Below, in pieces: positions 1-8,565 of a stretch of 37,017 nucleotides of DNA (within the stretch, counting starts at the first letter, position 1; each line of letters begins with the position of its first letter). A model generated the notes under the pieces. It searched no databases. It had not been told where the DNA came from and worked only from the letters and a program-made list of their open reading frames with translations. Source of the DNA: Nitriliruptoraceae bacterium (GTDB taxonomy: Bacteria; Actinomycetota; Nitriliruptoria; Nitriliruptorales; Nitriliruptoraceae); the NCBI GenBank assembly GCA_007134165.1, contig SLLJ01000360.1, positions 1 through 37,017 of the forward strand. Reading direction: 5' to 3'. The translations under genes were made by a program, and so were the position numbers.

Positions 1-1277
1 CGACCCCGGGCTTTGGCCCGGTACATCGCCGCGTCGGCGAGTTGGAGGGCGGACTCGGCGTCCTCGGCGTCCTGCAGGTCGACCATCCCGATGCTCGCAC
101 CGACCTCGATCGGGCTGCCCTGCAGGTCGTAGGGCTGCTCGAGGGCGGCGTGCAGCCGGCGCGCCACCCCGGCCATGACCTCCGGGTCGTGGATCGCCTC
201 GAGCAGCACCGCGAACTCGTCGCCACCGAGTCGTGCGGCCGTGTCGCCCGGACGGACGGCATCGCGCAAACGGTCGGCGACGGCACCCAGCAACGCATCC
301 CCGCGGGCGTGCCCGAAGCGGTCGTTGACTGCCTTGAACCCGTCGAGGTCGATGAACAGCAGGGTTCCGGCTCGGTCCTCGGGCTCGCGCTGACGCAGCC
401 GGTGCGCGACGCGATCGATGAACAGCTCACGGTTGGCCAGCCCGGTCAGCGAGTCGTGGAAGGCCTGGTACTCGAGTCGCGCCTCGAGTTCCTTCTCGCG
501 GGTGATGTCGGTCCACACGCCCCTCAGCAGCGGGGGTCCCGACCTGTCGACCTCGAAGACCGTGTCGTCGCGCACCCAGATCGCGCGACCGTCGCGTCGG
601 AGGAGTCGGTACTGGCGGCTGAGGGTTGCCGGGCGCCCCTCATGCATGAGGTCGCGCACCCCGGCGAGGACACGATCCCGGTCGTCGGGGTGGAGTCGCT
701 GGTGGAACAGGTCGGGGCTGGCGAGCCACTGCTCGGGGGAGTCACCGAGCAGCCGGCCGATCTGGGGGCTGACGTACTCCCACGGGCCGAGCCGATCGGC
801 GCGCGCGCAGTACACGACGGCGGGGACCTGTTCGACGAGTTGACGGTAGGTTTCCTCGGCCGCGGCGAGCCGGGTCTGCAACCGAACTCGCTCCGTGATG
901 TCCTCGAGCATCCCGATGGCGAGCAGACCCGTGGGCTCCTCGCGGATGAGTGACACCGTCAGGCGGCCCCAGACCAGCGAGCCGTCCTTTGCGTAGAACC
1001 GCTTCTCGAACTCGAAGGACTCGCGTTCGCCGGCGATGAGTTCAGCGAAGAGCTCAGCATTTCGGGCGACGTCATCCGGGTGGGTGTAGGCGTCGAAGTG
1101 CAGCTCGGCGAACTCCTCCGGGCTGTAGCCGAGCAGACGCCGGAGGGCGTCGTTGGTGTGGATCGTGCGCCCATCGGCGTCGACGATCCCGATGCCGATG
1201 GACGCACGCCGGAAGATCTCCCCGAGCCTCCGGGCGTTCGGCAGGTCACCGCCCGACCCCCGTTCAGGTTTCCGCAC
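1..1277 (-). CDS. PAS-PAS-GGDEF diguanylate cyclase, 3' end cut by window edge
   Basis: The protein probably makes the second messenger c-di-GMP from two GTP in response to a signal sensed by its PAS domains. Reading the minus strand from a GTG at 1277 gives 425 residues with no stop before the edge. PAS 1 covers about residues 20-130 (ends EDITER), PAS 2 about 140-262 (ends WTDITREKE), and the GGDEF domain runs from about 270 (FHDSLTGLANR). The active-site loop is intact (ARLGGDEFAVLLE, GGDEF at 351-355). An RPGD at 342-345, five residues before it, fits the RxxD inhibitory I-site, so product feedback is likely. No membrane segment is seen, so it should be cytoplasmic. A GGGAGG-type ribosome site precedes the GTG. 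Whether an EAL domain follows cannot be seen. The neighbouring remnant at 1400-1742 is also from a c-di-GMP gene. Confidence 0.9.
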   Translation of the reverse strand, partial: MRKPERGSGGDLPNARRLGEIFRRASIGIGIVDADGRTIHTNDALRRLLGYSPEEFAELHFDAYTHPDDVARNAELFAELIAGERESFEFEKRFYAKDGSLVWGRLTVSLIREEPTGLLAIGMLEDITERVRLQTRLAAAEETYRQLVEQVPAVVYCARADRLGPWEYVSPQIGRLLGDSPEQWLASPDLFHQRLHPDDRDRVLAGVRDLMHEGRPATLSRQYRLLRRDGRAIWVRDDTVFEVDRSGPPLLRGVWTDITREKELEARLEYQAFHDSLTGLANRELFIDRVAHRLRQREPEDRAGTLLFIDLDGFKAVNDRFGHARGDALLGAVADRLRDAVRPGDTAARLGGDEFAVLLEAIHDPEVMAGVARRLHAALEQPYDLQGSPIEVGASIGMVDLQDAEDAESALQLADAAMYRAKARG

Positions 1278-1309
1278 GATCGGTCCTGCCCTCCCGCCGA
1301 CTTCTCGGG

Positions 1310-1315
1310 ACTCTA
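1310..1315 (-). promoter_or_regulatory. candidate -10 element (TAGAGT) of the diguanylate cyclase
   Basis: TAGAGT on the minus strand lies 33 bases upstream of the GTG at 1277, leaving room for a short leader with the ribosome site. No convincing -35 element is visible. This is a sequence match only. Confidence 0.25.
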
Positions 1316-1399
1316 GTCGGAACAGCTCACGACCCCTGCCCGAGCAGACGCATCAACGCCGAGCGCCCAACGGGTCCGGGCGCGCGAACAGGGGCGCCG

Positions 1400-1742
1400 C
1401 ACGGCGCCGAGCGCGGCGCCGAGCGCGGCCCCGGACGCGTAACCGGTCCCGAAGTCCCCGATGACGATCCCGGAGGCGCGGTCACGCAGGTGCCGGATCC
1501 CCGCGCGAACCGACCCGGGCCTCCAGCGACCGGAACTCGCCGGTGTCCAGACACAGCACCGGTTGCAGCAGCAGCCGAACCTCGTCGCGCTCGAGCGGTC
1601 ACGAGAGCGGCGCGTTGGTCCGACGGATGGTTCCGTCGAGGTCGAGCACCGCGACACCAACCGGCACGCTGTCGAGGACCTCCGCGTCCACATCCACGTC
1701 GTGTCCTTGCAAGGATCGGCCGGCGCCCCCGAAGGCGACCAC
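1400..1742 (-). pseudogene. decayed PAS-EAL protein remnant
   Basis: From a possible GTG at 1742 the minus strand reads a PAS-like segment (DSVPVGVAVLDLDGTIRRTN) that stops at a TGA at 1599. The same frame then continues with a typical start of an EAL phosphodiesterase domain (LLLQPVLCLDTGEFRSLEAR) and soon hits another stop. A different frame carries the later EAL signature GIVIGDFGTGYAS (about 1432-1470). The pieces are in the right order but too close together: most of the EAL domain, including the EAL motif itself, is missing. After GYAS the sequence turns into low-complexity Gly/Ala/Arg. I read this as a gene broken by an in-frame stop, an internal deletion or frameshift, and loss of the 3' end. 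No function is expected. It may once have been the c-di-GMP-degrading partner of the adjacent cyclase. Confidence 0.65.
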
Positions 1743-1783
1743 CGAGCACGATCGCCGCGGTCGACACGGCCTTCCGAAGGTCC

Positions 1784-2692
1784 CTACGACCGCGGTTTGC
1801 CGACCTGGACGTCACCTGCTTCCGGAGACCGGCTGGACCTCGCCCTGCCTCGTCTGCCGGCCGACGGTTGCCGCGAGGCACGGCGCAGCGCGTGCAGTGC
1901 GATTGCACCGGCCGTCGCGACGTTCAGCGAGTCGACCCCGTCGGCGAGCCGGATGCGCACCCGACGGTCAGCCGCGGCCTGCGCCGCCACGCTCAGACCG
2001 GGGCCCTCGGCTCCGAGCAGCAGGGCCATCCGGTCGGTGGCCTCGAGCGTGTCGAGGTCCTCGGCGTCGGGGGCCGGTGTCAACGCGACCACCTCGATGT
2101 CGGCGGCACGCAGCTCGCCGAGCGTGGCCGCCAGATCTGGGCAGCGGGCGAAGGGCACGTGCAGCACGTGTCCCATCGAGACCCGCACCGATCGGCGGTA
2201 GAGCGGATCGGCGCAGTCGGGCGCGAGAAGTACCCCGTCCACGCCCAGTGCCCGCGCGCTGCGGAACAGCGCGCCGAGGTTCTCGTGGTCTCCGAGGCCC
2301 TCGAGCACCAGCAACCTGCGGGCCGCGGCCAGGACCTGCTCCGGGGCGAGTGGGGGCCGCCGAGCGCCGCAGGCGATGACGCCCTGATGCAGCCGGTAAC
2401 GCACCAGTTGCACCAGCAGCTCACGGGTCACGACGTACACCGGCGGCGGATCGGCTCGACGCGCCAGTTCGGCGATCAGGTCGGCCTGTTCGGCGACGCG
2501 TTCCTCGGCCAGCAGCAGCGAGCGCACGGGGTAGGGCGAACTCAGCAGCCGCCGCACGGGGTTGGGACCCTCCGCGATGAGCACCCCCTGCCGGTGCTCG
2601 TAGCGCTTGCGCAGGGTGGCGTCGGTGAGCGAGGCATAGTCCGCGAGCCGCGGGTCCGCGGGGTCGGTGATGCGTACGGGCGCCTCAGGCAT
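1784..2692 (-). CDS. SpoU/TrmH-family RNA 2'-O-methyltransferase
   Basis: Probable SAM-dependent ribose methyltransferase acting on rRNA or tRNA. Counting from the ATG at 2692 (302 residues), an N-terminal RNA-binding-like part (ADYASLTDATLRKRYEHRQG...AEGPNPVRRL) is followed by the SPOUT knot. The three family motifs are all present: motif 1 HENLGALFRSA at about 136-146, motif 2 LLLGAEGPGLS at about 224-234, and motif 3 DSLNVATAGAIALHAL at about 254-269. The target nucleotide cannot be told from sequence. The tail after about residue 273 is basic and probably disordered. The ATG overlaps the stop of the upstream acyltransferase by 8 bases, so the two are likely translated together. A GTG at 2713 would add seven residues and is the alternative start. 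Confidence 0.88.
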   Translation of the reverse strand: MPEAPVRITDPADPRLADYASLTDATLRKRYEHRQGVLIAEGPNPVRRLLSSPYPVRSLLLAEERVAEQADLIAELARRADPPPVYVVTRELLVQLVRYRLHQGVIACGARRPPLAPEQVLAAARRLLVLEGLGDHENLGALFRSARALGVDGVLLAPDCADPLYRRSVRVSMGHVLHVPFARCPDLAATLGELRAADIEVVALTPAPDAEDLDTLEATDRMALLLGAEGPGLSVAAQAAADRRVRIRLADGVDSLNVATAGAIALHALRRASRQPSAGRRGRARSSRSPEAGDVQVGKPRS

Positions 2693-3443
2693 CGCGGCGA
2701 CGGCGGGCCTCACGATCGCTGCGTGCTCGCTCCTCGGCCTCCTCGGGCGTGGGGGCGGTGCCGCCGAGGTGTGCCGGCTGCCACCAGGCGTCGTCGGGGC
2801 CGGCAGGCTGTTGGGGATAGCGGCGCTGCAGGGCGTCGACCTGGGTGCGGATCGAGGCCATCAGCCGCTCGTGGACATCCAGGGGATCCTCGTCGGGTGC
2901 GTAGTCGATCGGCGGGCCGAAGCTGATCAACACCGCGGCGCCATAGGCCGGACGCAGCTTGCGGCCCTTGGTGAAGATGCGTTGCGAGCCCCACACGGCT
3001 CCGGGCACCAGCGGCACGCCGGACTCGACAGCCATCCGGGCCGCGCCGGGCCGACCGGTGAGCGGGACGAAGGACCGGCTGATGGTGCCCTCCGGGAACA
3101 TCCCGACCAGGTCGCCGCCCGCCAGCGCGTCGGCAACCTCGGACATCGCGATACTGGTGTCGCCGCCCCGATCGACCCGGATGTGGCCCATCGCTCGCAT
3201 CAGCGGCCCAGCCACGGGGTTGTCGAACACCTCGCGCTTGGCCACGAAGCGCACCAGCCGGCCGGTCCCCCGCCTGACGCCGTAACCGGCGAACACGAAG
3301 TCGAGGTAGCCCACGTGGTTGGTCGCGATGACCGCCGGCCCGTGAACCGGCACGTGGTGCTGGCCGAAGGCACGCACCTTCCATCCGCAGACCTGGAAGG
3401 ACGTCAGTGACGCCCCGACGGCCGCGCTGTAGACCGGATTCAT
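2685..3443 (-). CDS. PlsC-type 1-acylglycerol-3-phosphate acyltransferase family protein
   Basis: Member of the lysophospholipid acyltransferase family, which moves a fatty acyl group onto a glycerolipid, typically lysophosphatidate to phosphatidate, at the inner face of the membrane. It has 252 residues. The catalytic HX4D motif is NHVGYLD at 42-48, and the phosphate-binding motif is FPEGTISRS at 116-124. The first 25 residues are mildly hydrophobic and could dock to the membrane. The C-terminal 40 residues are charged and low-complexity (EEAEERARSDREARRRR). The ATG has a good ribosome site (AGGGAG). It overlaps the SpoU methyltransferase downstream, although the two functions are not obviously linked. 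The acyl donor and acceptor cannot be inferred. Confidence 0.9.
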   Translation of the reverse strand: MNPVYSAAVGASLTSFQVCGWKVRAFGQHHVPVHGPAVIATNHVGYLDFVFAGYGVRRGTGRLVRFVAKREVFDNPVAGPLMRAMGHIRVDRGGDTSIAMSEVADALAGGDLVGMFPEGTISRSFVPLTGRPGAARMAVESGVPLVPGAVWGSQRIFTKGRKLRPAYGAAVLISFGPPIDYAPDEDPLDVHERLMASIRTQVDALQRRYPQQPAGPDDAWWQPAHLGGTAPTPEEAEERARSDREARRRRDA

Positions 3444-3504
3444 CGCTCGGCTCCCTGGGCCTCAGCGGGCCGCTGGGCCCTCCGTACAGATCGCTGGCGC
3501 GCGG

Positions 3505-3510
3505 AGCCTA
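3505..3510 (-). promoter_or_regulatory. candidate -10 element (TAGGCT) for the acyltransferase
   Basis: The minus strand reads GGGTAGGCTCC here, about 60 bases before the start at 3443. The same 11 bases occur on the plus strand at 6570-6580 before typA. Two separate upstream positions suggest a local promoter -10 context. No -35 is clear. Confidence 0.3.
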
Positions 3511-3583
3511 CCCTGGAGTCGGGGCCGCACCGCCATGATCGTTCCGCGCCACCCCCGACGTCTCCCCGACCCCTGGAGCACCC

Positions 3584-4540
3584 GTGCCCTGGACCGCCAA
3601 CGACCTCCCCGACCTCACCGGCCGCACGGTGCTGGTGACCGGTGCCACCTCGGGCCTCGGCGAGGCCAGCGCCATCGCGCTGGCCACCCGTAACGCGCAC
3701 GTCGTGCTGGCGACCCGCGACGCGGCCCGCACCGGTGCGCTCATGGACCGCATCCGGGTGCGCAACCCGGCCGCATCGATGGAGCACCTGCCGATCGACC
3801 TGGCGGACCTGGCCACCGTGCGGGAGGCGGCCGGCCGGTTCGCCGAGCGTCACGAGCGTCTCGACGTGCTGCTGGCCAATGCCGGGGTGATGGCCACGCC
3901 CGAGCGCCGCACCACCGAGGGCTTCGAGTTGCAGCTGGGGGTCAACCACCTCAGCCACCATGCCCTGGCGGGCCTGCTGCTGCCCCAGCTGCTCGCGGCG
4001 GGCGCCGGCCGGGTGGTGGCGGTGTCCTCCACGGCACACCGCATGGCCCGCCTCGACCTGGACGACCTCAACTGGGAGCGCCGCCGCTACGAGCGCTGGG
4101 CCGCCTACGGCGCCTCGAAGCTGGCCAACCTGCTGTTCGTCCGCGAGCTCGACCGACGGCTGCGGGCCGCCGGTGCCACCGCGATCGCGGTCGGGGCCCA
4201 CCCGGGCTACGCGGACACCGCACTGCAGTCCGCCGGGCCACGGATGCAGGGCGGGCTGCGCGGCCGGGTCACGGGGGTGGGGACCCGCATCACCAATGCT
4301 CTGCTCGCTCAGCCCGCCGCCCGAGGTGCCCTGCCCCAGCTGTACGCGTCGGTCGCCCCGGACGTCGAGGGCGGCTCGTACTGGGGCCCCGACGGGATCG
4401 CTGAGGCGCGCGGCCACCCCGCCCCGGCCAGCCGGTCCGCGGCCGCCCGTGACGACGGGCTCGCCGCCGAGTTGACCATCCGGTCCGAGGAGCTGACCGG
4501 AGTGTCCCTCGACCCCGCGACCGCCATCGCCGACCACTGA
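3584..4540 (+). CDS. short-chain dehydrogenase/reductase
   Basis: Classical SDR oxidoreductase of 318 residues, similar in layout to retinol dehydrogenase/protochlorophyllide reductase-like SDRs. The NAD(P) site TGATSGLG is at 19-26 and the NAG motif at 99-101. The catalytic Ser is in VSST (about 148-149), and the catalytic Tyr/Lys pair is YGASK at 175-179. TRD after the second beta strand (43-46) suggests an NADPH preference, which is inference. The substrate is unknown. The GTG start follows a GGAG ribosome site five bases away. Its stop TGA shares a base with the ATG of the patatin gene, so the two are translationally coupled. Confidence 0.92.
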   Translation: MPWTANDLPDLTGRTVLVTGATSGLGEASAIALATRNAHVVLATRDAARTGALMDRIRVRNPAASMEHLPIDLADLATVREAAGRFAERHERLDVLLANAGVMATPERRTTEGFELQLGVNHLSHHALAGLLLPQLLAAGAGRVVAVSSTAHRMARLDLDDLNWERRRYERWAAYGASKLANLLFVRELDRRLRAAGATAIAVGAHPGYADTALQSAGPRMQGGLRGRVTGVGTRITNALLAQPAARGALPQLYASVAPDVEGGSYWGPDGIAEARGHPAPASRSAAARDDGLAAELTIRSEELTGVSLDPATAIADH

Positions 4541-5499
4541 TGGACGACACTCGGCGCTGCGACCTCGTGCTCGGGGGCGGGGGCATCAAGGGGCTGGCCC
4601 ACCTCGGCGTGCTCGCCGCGCTCGACGAACGCGGGTACCAGGTGATGCGGGTCGCCGGCGCCTCGGCCGGCGCGCTCGCCGGCGCGCTGGCGGTCGCCGG
4701 CGTCGGACCGGAGCGGGCCCGGCAGTTGTCGGAGGAGCTCGACTACACCGGTTTCGCGATCGCCGACCTCGTCGAGCGCTTCGGCAGTTCCCGGGCGATC
4801 GCGGCGCTGCTGCGACGCTGGACGGTCGAGCCGACCGATCCCAACGCCTGGATCGGTGAGGTCCTCGCCGAGCACGGCATCGAGACCTTCGCCGATCTGC
4901 GGATCGACGACGATGAGAGAGCCACCGGCGAGGAGTCCGGCTACCGGCTGGTGGTGCGCTGTGTCGATGTGCTCCACCGCCGGGTGGTGCGCCTGCCTTG
5001 GGACTACCCGCGCTACGGCCTCGATCCCGACGAGCAGTCGGTCGCCGAAGCGGTGCGGGCGTCGATGTCGGTCCCGTTCGTCTTCGACCCGGTGGTCATC
5101 GGTGATGAGCAGGGCACGCAGGGGCTGCTGATCGACGGGGGGCTCACCTCGGGCTTCGCGGCGGCGGTGCTCGACCGCCACGACGGCGCCCCACCGCGGT
5201 GGCCGACGTTCGCCGTGCGGCTGCTGCCCCGGCCTCGGAGTCAACCTCACCTGCCCGACAGCGACCGCGAGTACGCCCACATGGTCGCCGCCGCGCTGCT
5301 CGACACCGGCGACCTGCTCGAGCCGACCAGTGCCTGCGACGAGCGCCGCACGGTGCGCGTCGACGTCAGCGACGTGCGGGCGCTGGACGTCAACGGCATC
5401 GAGGACCACGACCTCCTCGGAGAGGGAGCGCAGGCCATGCACGCCTTCCTCGACGACTGGGACCTCGACACCTACCGGCGCGCATGCCGGGGCGCATAG
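4540..5499 (+). CDS. patatin-like phospholipase
   Basis: Serine lipid acyl hydrolase of 319 residues with a Ser-Asp dyad. The glycine-rich oxyanion-hole motif GGGGIKG is at 12-18, the nucleophile elbow GASAG at 40-44 (Ser42), and the catalytic Asp is in DGG at 199-201. All key residues are present, so it should be active. There is no signal peptide or membrane segment, so it is cytoplasmic or membrane-peripheral. The ATG overlaps the SDR stop, and the AGGAGG ribosome site of the next gene overlaps this gene's TAG stop. SDR, patatin and dehydrogenase therefore form a tight unit. A role in lipid turnover is inferred from the family; the lipid is unknown. Confidence 0.92.
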   Translation: MDDTRRCDLVLGGGGIKGLAHLGVLAALDERGYQVMRVAGASAGALAGALAVAGVGPERARQLSEELDYTGFAIADLVERFGSSRAIAALLRRWTVEPTDPNAWIGEVLAEHGIETFADLRIDDDERATGEESGYRLVVRCVDVLHRRVVRLPWDYPRYGLDPDEQSVAEAVRASMSVPFVFDPVVIGDEQGTQGLLIDGGLTSGFAAAVLDRHDGAPPRWPTFAVRLLPRPRSQPHLPDSDREYAHMVAAALLDTGDLLEPTSACDERRTVRVDVSDVRALDVNGIEDHDLLGEGAQAMHAFLDDWDLDTYRRACRGA

Positions 5500-5510
5500 G
5501 AGGCGGGCCG

Positions 5511-6563
5511 ATGCGCGGACTGGTGCTGGCAGGGGTTGGGCGTGTCGCGTTGCGCACCGACCTGCCCGAACCCCGCCTGGAGGCCCCCACCGACGCGCTG
5601 GTGGCGGTGCACGCCGCCGGGCTGTGCGGCTCCGACCTGCACCCCTACGAGGGACGGGAGCCGGCCGGGTTCGGGGTCGTGCAGGGCCATGAGGTGGTCG
5701 GCGAGGTCGTGGCCTGCGGTACCGCGGTGACCGGCATCGAGGTCGGGCAGCGGGTGCTGGCGGCGTTCAGCACCTCGTGTGGGACCTGTCCGCCATGCCG
5801 CCGCGGGCTGACCGCCCGGTGCGTGCACAGCCGGCTGCTGGGCTGGGGACCCCCCGATCCCGCGGCGGGAGCGGCACTGCACGGCGCGCAGGCCGAACGG
5901 GTACGGATCCCGCACGCGCAGGGAACCCTGGTGCCGGTTCCCGACGAACTCGACGACGCCACCGCACTGCTGTGCACCGACAACCTGCCCACGGCCTGGG
6001 AGGCCGTCGCCCGCGCCGAGATGGTGCCCGGCGAACCGCTGGTGGTCGTCGGGCTCGGTGCGGTCGGCCTGTGCGCGACCGCGGTTGCCCGGGCGCTGGG
6101 TGCCGATCCGGTGATCGGCGTGGACCCGGTCGCCGACCGCCGCGCCCGAGCCGCGTCTCTGGGAGCCGCGACGACCCTGGACCCCGTGCAGGCGGTGGCC
6201 CACGCGGCCGAACTGGCCTCCCCCGCCGTCGTCGAGGCGTCGGGCAGCGTGGCCGGCCAGCGTCTGGCGGTGGACCTGGTGCGCCCCGGCGGGGTGTGCT
6301 CGATCATCGCGGTGCAGACCGCACCATCCTTCGCGCTCAGCCCTATCGAGGCCTACGACCGCAACCTGACCCTGCGGCTGGGCCGGGCCTCGGCCCGCGC
6401 CACCCTCGAACACCTGCTGCCGCGGGTGGTCGCCGGGACGCTGCCAGCCCCGACGGCGGCCTGCGTCACCCACCGCGGCGTGCCCCTGGAGCAGGGTCCG
6501 TCGCTCTACGCCCGCTTCGCCGCCCGGGAGCCGGGACTTCTCAAGGCGGGGTTCACCCCCTGA
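5511..6563 (+). CDS. zinc-dependent alcohol dehydrogenase family protein
   Basis: Medium-chain dehydrogenase/reductase of 350 residues. The catalytic-zinc ligands Cys39 (LCGSD) and His60-Glu61 (GHE) are present, as is the structural-zinc set Cys90, Cys93, Cys96 and Cys104. The Rossmann motif GLGAVG lies at 181-186, with the cofactor-binding acidic residue a strand later (GVDP), which favours NAD(H). The start is the ATG at 5511, eleven bases after the patatin stop and preceded by AGGAGG. An upstream in-frame extension would run through the patatin gene and is rejected. The substrate is unknown. Pairing with an SDR and a patatin suggests a lipid-derived alcohol or aldehyde, but this is a guess from context. 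Confidence 0.92.
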   Translation: MRGLVLAGVGRVALRTDLPEPRLEAPTDALVAVHAAGLCGSDLHPYEGREPAGFGVVQGHEVVGEVVACGTAVTGIEVGQRVLAAFSTSCGTCPPCRRGLTARCVHSRLLGWGPPDPAAGAALHGAQAERVRIPHAQGTLVPVPDELDDATALLCTDNLPTAWEAVARAEMVPGEPLVVVGLGAVGLCATAVARALGADPVIGVDPVADRRARAASLGAATTLDPVQAVAHAAELASPAVVEASGSVAGQRLAVDLVRPGGVCSIIAVQTAPSFALSPIEAYDRNLTLRLGRASARATLEHLLPRVVAGTLPAPTAACVTHRGVPLEQGPSLYARFAAREPGLLKAGFTP

Positions 6564-6571
6564 GCCCCGGG

Positions 6572-6577
6572 TAGGCT
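6572..6577 (+). promoter_or_regulatory. candidate -10 element (TAGGCT) of typA
   Basis: TAGGCT within GGGTAGGCTCC lies 44 bases before the typA start. The same 11-mer is found before the acyltransferase on the other strand. A TTCACC at 6552-6557 could be a poor -35, but its 14-base spacing is short. Confidence 0.3.
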
Positions 6578-6620
6578 CCATCGGCTGACCCGTCCCCTTC
6601 CTGCTGTCCGGAGCCCTTTC

Positions 6621-8480
6621 ATGGCGCGACGCACCGAACTGCGCAACGTGGCGATCATCGCGCACGTCGACCACGGCAAGACGACCCTGGTCGACGCCAT
6701 GCTGTGGCAGTCCGGCGCCTTCCGGGCCCACCAGGACATCGCCGAGCGGGTGATGGACTCCGGCGACCTCGAGCGCGAGCGCGGCATCACCATCCTGGCC
6801 AAGAACACGGCCATCGAGCTGCCGGCAGCGGACGGAGGCCGGGTCACGGTCAACGTCGTGGACACGCCGGGCCACGCCGACTTCGGCGGCGAGGTCGAGC
6901 GGGCCCTGGCGATGGTCGACGGGGCGCTGCTGCTGGTCGACGCCTCGGAGGGTCCGCTGCCGCAGACCCGCTTCGTGCTGCGCAAGGCGCTGGAGCGCCG
7001 GCTGCCGGTGCTGATCGTGGTCAACAAGGTCGACCGGCCCGACGCCCGGATCGCCGAGGTCCTCGACACGACCTTCGATCTGCTCATCGACCTCGGTGCC
7101 GACGACGCCCAGGTCGACCTGCCCGTGCTCTACACCAACGCCAAGGCGGGGACGGCCACCCTCGATCCCGACCAGCCCGGCACCGACCTCGGCCCGCTGT
7201 TCCAGACCCTGCTGGACCACGTCCCACCCCCTGAGCACGATCCCGACCACCCCTTCCAGGCGCTGGTCACCAACCTCGATGCCTCCCCCTACCTCGGCCG
7301 GCTGGCCCTGTGCCGCGTGCAGCACGGCCACGTTCGCCGCGGAGAGACCGTCACCTGGTGCCGCCGCGACGGCAGCACCGAGTCGGTCAAGCTCAGTGAG
7401 CTGTTCCTCACCGAGGCGCTGGAGCGCGTGCCCGCCGAGCAGGCCGGACCCGGCGACCTGATCGCGGTCGCCGGCATCGAAGAGGTCACCATCGGCGAGA
7501 CGCTCGCGGACGCCACCGACCCCCGGCCGCTGCCGCTGTTGATCGTCGACGAGCCGAGCCTGGGCATGACGGTCGGGGTCAACACCTCCCCGCTGGCCGG
7601 ACGTGAGGGGACCAAGCTCACCGCCCGGTTGATCGAGGCCCGGCTGCGGCAGGAGCTCGTCGGCAACGTCAGCCTGCGGGTGCTGCCAACCGAGCGTCCC
7701 GACACCTGGGAGGTCCAAGGGCGGGGCGAGTTGCAACTCGCGGTGCTGGTCGAGACCCTCCGCCGTGAGGGATTCGAGCTGACCGTCGGCAAGCCGAGGG
7801 TGGTGACCCGGGAGATCGACGGTGCCGTGCACGAGCCCTTCGAGCGGCTCTCCATCGACGTCCCAGAGGAGTACCTCGGCGTCGTGTCGCAGCTGCTCGG
7901 CTTGCGCAAGGGCCGGCTCGAGCAGATGGTCAACCACGGCACCGGCTGGGTCCGGCTCGAGTACCGCGTGCCGGCCCGGGGCCTGATCGGGTTCCGGACC
8001 GAGTTCCTCACCGAGACCCGCGGCACCGGCATCCTGCACCACCTGTTCGACGGCTACGAGCCGTGGCAGGGCGAGCTTCGCACCCGCCCCAACGGCTCCC
8101 TGGTCGCTGACCGCAGCGGCACGGCCAGCCAGTTCGCGTTGCTCAACCTGCAGGACCGCGGCCAGCTGTTCATCGGCCCCGGCACCGCGGTCTACGAGGG
8201 CATGATCGTCGGCGAGAACGCCCGCAGCGAGGACATGGACGTCAATCCGGCCAAGGAGAAGAAGCTCTCCAACGTGCGCTCCTCGACGGCCGACGAACTG
8301 GTACGCCTCACCCCGGCCCGCCAGCTGTCGCTGGATCAGGCCCTGGAGTTCATCCGCGAGGACGAGGCCGTGGAGGTCACCCCTCGGCATGCCCGGCTGC
8401 GCAAGCTGGACCTTTCGGCGACCGAGCGCGCCCGTGGCGCCAAGCGGGCCAAGCGCGACCACGCGTCCGCCCCCGGGTGA
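6621..8480 (+). CDS. typA: ribosome-associated translational GTPase TypA/BipA
   Basis: Elongation-factor-like GTPase that binds the ribosome and helps assembly and translation under stress or cold. Its 619 residues match the family's usual length. G1 is AHVDHGKT at 14-21, the RERGITI switch is at 52-58, G3 is DTPGHADFGG at 81-90 and G4 is NKVD at 135-138. The C-terminal family features are also clear (RGLIGFRTEFLTETRGTG, and NARSEDMDVNPAKEKKLSN). The start has Met-Ala-Arg-Arg directly before the GTPase core, as in homologues. It appears to be a single transcription unit with its own promoter candidate. A 1,101-codon open frame on the opposite strand is a GC-rich shadow. Confidence 0.97.
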   Translation: MARRTELRNVAIIAHVDHGKTTLVDAMLWQSGAFRAHQDIAERVMDSGDLERERGITILAKNTAIELPAADGGRVTVNVVDTPGHADFGGEVERALAMVDGALLLVDASEGPLPQTRFVLRKALERRLPVLIVVNKVDRPDARIAEVLDTTFDLLIDLGADDAQVDLPVLYTNAKAGTATLDPDQPGTDLGPLFQTLLDHVPPPEHDPDHPFQALVTNLDASPYLGRLALCRVQHGHVRRGETVTWCRRDGSTESVKLSELFLTEALERVPAEQAGPGDLIAVAGIEEVTIGETLADATDPRPLPLLIVDEPSLGMTVGVNTSPLAGREGTKLTARLIEARLRQELVGNVSLRVLPTERPDTWEVQGRGELQLAVLVETLRREGFELTVGKPRVVTREIDGAVHEPFERLSIDVPEEYLGVVSQLLGLRKGRLEQMVNHGTGWVRLEYRVPARGLIGFRTEFLTETRGTGILHHLFDGYEPWQGELRTRPNGSLVADRSGTASQFALLNLQDRGQLFIGPGTAVYEGMIVGENARSEDMDVNPAKEKKLSNVRSSTADELVRLTPARQLSLDQALEFIREDEAVEVTPRHARLRKLDLSATERARGAKRAKRDHASAPG

Positions 8481-8565
8481 GCGCGCCCGGCGAGTTCGGC
8501 GCCGAACCAGACGGCCGACCACTACGCTGCGCCTCGACCCACGGCCCTCGACGCAGGGAGGCCTG

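Noticed and set aside
42..953. 303-codon plus-strand frame at the left edge
   Set aside because: The opposite strand encodes an intact PAS-PAS-GGDEF protein here.
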